Assembly: GCA_959027945.1 (NCBI GenBank)
Contig: CAUFRO010000001.1
Location: 62,001 to 126,000 of the forward strand
DNA length: 64,000 bases
DNA from: an uncultured Collinsella sp.
Lineage (GTDB): Bacteria > Actinomycetota > Coriobacteriia > Coriobacteriales > Coriobacteriaceae
Direction: 5' to 3'
The position numbers and the translations under genes were made by a program. Positions 62,580-64,000 of the stretch are shown one piece after another (within the stretch, counting starts at the first letter, position 1; every line of letters starts with the position of its first letter). The notes under the pieces are model-generated. The model worked only from the letters and a program-made list of their open reading frames with translations. It was not told the origin of the DNA and ran no database searches.

Positions 62580-62871
62580 GATTTGCCTCCCATTGTTCGA
62601 TTGTTTCTGACTGTTCTATTACCTTCTTCACCTCCTCAACACTGTTGAACCCTAGGTTTTCAATCGACGAGTACTCAACGTAAACAGAAAACCTGCTTTC
62701 AAGATAAATTAGCAGTCGAACTAAATCTGATGAGGACAAGTTGAATGGCGGGTCGGTCAATTGCTGATTTCTTAGATTTTGGTCAAATTGAGTCAAATCC
62801 AAATCTCTAATATTGCTTATCGCTTTTTCGATTTCTGCATAGATGGTTTCATCTTTACAATATGCTGTCAT
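62557..62871 (-). CDS. Peptide maturation acyl-carrier-related protein (TIGR04069-like)
   Basis: 104 residues, helical and acidic. PFNLSSSDLVRLLIYLESRFSVYV resembles the helix II region of acyl carrier proteins, with a Ser where phosphopantetheine attaches in true ACPs (the usual DSL is SSDL). In clostridial Cys-rich peptide loci such an ACP-related protein accompanies a TIGR04066 protein and a radical SAM enzyme. Whether it carries a prosthetic group is unknown. Its ATG overlaps the stop of the upstream gene (ATGA). Confidence 0.7.
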   Translation of the reverse strand: MTAYCKDETIYAEIEKAISNIRDLDLTQFDQNLRNQQLTDPPFNLSSSDLVRLLIYLESRFSVYVEYSSIENLGFNSVEEVKKVIEQSETIEQWEANHEKYSSI

Positions 62872-63881
62872 TTCAGCACCCCAATATCGAAATCAAACAA
62901 CTCGTTCTCGATTGTTTTGCAGCATAGTAATGATTCTTCTGGATCTAAGCTGGCTGAGAAACAGGGCATTCCTCTTAGTCGAAGTTCTCTTGCTGCTTGA
63001 ATAGCTTTATCGCTAGATGAATAGCTTATTTGAAATCTATGCGTCTCCAACCCTTCCGTGGCGTCAAGTACTTCGTTTGTAATTTCAAATTGAACTTTCT
63101 CTGCTTGCGTAAGCGTTTCAATTACGGGCATGAGCCCAAGCATTATGTCGTAGTCGGCTATCGTGTATGGGATATTGATAATGGCCAAGTCAGGGCAGAA
63201 AGCTCGACATGCAGCAATCGATCCTAATCCGTAATCACCGAAAATGTGGTCGTCGTATTTCATAAGCACATTGGGCATTTCCAATAGAGCTAGGTCGGAT
63301 TTATCATTCTCAATGATGAGGTTGATTTGCTCATTCATTTTGATGACGGCGGATTGGCCACCATCAAAACTAAGGGTGTTGCAGCCCCAGATTTCATCTA
63401 AAGGATTGAAGCTCAAAGCGCATAGATTGGGATGGTGCTTTCTCATCTCGCTAACGATGCTACTAAACGTAATTGTTGAATCGGCGGGTGTATATAGATT
63501 CCCGACAACAATTTTTGGTATCAGGGCTAATTCCTGCATGTCGCTTTTGCTAGACTCGATTTGTTCAGTGGCGAGTTGGCTGACAACCTTCTTATTTACA
63601 GAATGAGCATAGGTTTCAGCGTGTTTACTAAATTCTATGAGTCCTGCGGCGCTTTCTTTCGTCGATAAAACGACAACCAGGTCTGATTCATCGATTGTCG
63701 TTACATAGTTAATTCGATTTCTTATGCCAATTTCTTTGCAATTAACAAGGTTGGCAACATCTACGCCGTCCGGTAGAATGCCGCATGGCGTTGATACCCG
63801 GATATTGTAGCCAATTCCTAGCAATCCAATTAGAAGAGGATAGTCAGCTCTCGTGAAAGATATAAGTCCAATTGTCTTCAT
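62868..63881 (-). CDS. Peptide maturation system protein (TIGR04066-like)
   Basis: 337 residues. The N-terminal Rossmann-like part (KTIGLISFTRADYPLLIGLLGIGYNIRVSTPCG, ESDLVVVLSTKESAA) is followed by PKIVVGNLYTPADSTITFSSIVSEMRKHHPNLCALSFNPLDE. The C-terminal half has SDLALLEMPNVLMKYDDHIFGDYGLGSIAACRAFCPDLAIINIPY. That layout matches the TIGR04066 family I recall from clostridial RiPP loci. Its chemistry is undefined. The ribosome site is weak (AAAGGA about 14 bases upstream), suggesting coupling to the gene ending at 63897. Confidence 0.75.
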   Translation of the reverse strand: MKTIGLISFTRADYPLLIGLLGIGYNIRVSTPCGILPDGVDVANLVNCKEIGIRNRINYVTTIDESDLVVVLSTKESAAGLIEFSKHAETYAHSVNKKVVSQLATEQIESSKSDMQELALIPKIVVGNLYTPADSTITFSSIVSEMRKHHPNLCALSFNPLDEIWGCNTLSFDGGQSAVIKMNEQINLIIENDKSDLALLEMPNVLMKYDDHIFGDYGLGSIAACRAFCPDLAIINIPYTIADYDIMLGLMPVIETLTQAEKVQFEITNEVLDATEGLETHRFQISYSSSDKAIQAARELRLRGMPCFSASLDPEESLLCCKTIENELFDFDIGVLK

Positions 63882-63896
63882 GATTTTTATCGCTTG

Positions 63897-64000
63897 TTCC
63901 TTTTAAGAGCCGTTGTAATGGACACTTCGTGTCTATGAAGCTCAAAGCGAAGTATTTTCTGATTAAGTCGATCAAAGGCAATTCGTTTTGAGTTGTCGCA
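63897..64000 (-). CDS. C-terminal end of a gene cut by the window edge (radical SAM maturase expected)
   Basis: The minus strand reads an open frame of 34 codons from the window edge to TAA at 63897, ending ILRFELHRHEVSITTALKRNKR. It stops 15 bases before the TIGR04066-like gene. In related loci a radical SAM enzyme (CcpM type) occupies this place, but the visible part has no diagnostic motif. Confidence 0.5.

Overview
The window is a 64 kb piece of a high-GC bacterial chromosome. Gene content and layout point to a gut coriobacterium, most likely Collinsella or a close relative. This is inferred from an ftsE with a long N-terminal extension, the rnr/smpB/tRNA layout, anaerobic redox enzymes (glutamate synthase, [FeFe] hydrogenase, rubredoxin, EFR1-type ferredoxin), PTS-based sugar uptake and several families of short intergenic hairpin repeats. 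No rRNA or other species marker is present, so the genus is inferred.

Layout. 1-1044 (minus): an ECF sigma factor and the start of a membrane protein cut by the window edge. 1.4-4.8 kb: an accessory block with a HigB/HigA pair (HigA fused to an ImmA/IrrE peptidase domain), an sce7725-family gene directly behind it and a convergent sce7726-family gene. 5.0-6.0 kb: decayed phage and helicase fragments. 6.3-8.5 kb: ftsEX. 8.6-12.2 kb: RNase R, a lone serine recombinase and a VanZ-like protein. 12.4-16.8 kb: a complete N-acetylmuramic acid salvage operon (MurR/RpiR regulator, murQ, murP, mupG). 17-20.6 kb: ArsC/Spx-like protein, tRNA-Gln, tRNA-Glu, a TPR protein, smpB, flavin reductase and a 47-residue rubredoxin. 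21-28.8 kb: an Nramp transporter (minus) and gltBD. 29-33 kb: a hypothetical gene, a DUF559-type nuclease gene bracketed by hairpin arrays, and an amidohydrolase. 33-36.8 kb (minus): a zinc-ribbon membrane protein and a copA-copZ-csoR copper module with a recognisable CsoR operator. 37-40.2 kb (minus): an FHA protein and a Ser/Thr kinase fused to a DUF6273-like domain. 40.7-43 kb: a DEAD-box RNA helicase with an RGG-rich tail. 43.6-49.2 kb: an EFR1 ferredoxin protein, then a PTS operon (IIA, LicT-type antiterminator, EIICB, GH4 6-phospho-alpha-glucosidase). 49.4-55.5 kb: a NuoF-like/GltD-like fusion, an [FeFe] hydrogenase and a two-gene ABC importer whose permease and ATPase are fused. 55.7-60 kb: an orphan DinJ/RelB antitoxin, a CPBP protease, a YgiQ radical SAM protein and a YoaK protein.

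The last 3.9 kb (60.1-64.0 kb) is visibly AT-richer and encodes what appears to be a ribosomally made peptide (RiPP) locus. Its parts are a half-size ABC transporter and, on the opposite strand, tightly overlapping genes: the tail of a gene cut by the window edge, a TIGR04066-like peptide maturation protein, an acyl-carrier-related protein, a 59-residue Cys-rich precursor peptide with a strong ribosome binding site, and a LURP-one/tubby-like protein. This resembles the CcpM/CLI_3235-class Cys-rich peptide systems of clostridia and is the most interesting locus here.

The second main theme is repeats. Twelve copies of an exactly 57-nt hairpin (15-nt arm, 27-nt loop, 15-nt arm) lie only between genes. 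They form arrays with an 80-81 bp period, and two arrays tightly bracket the DUF559 nuclease gene. Three further repeat families and one element with inverted ends are also visible.
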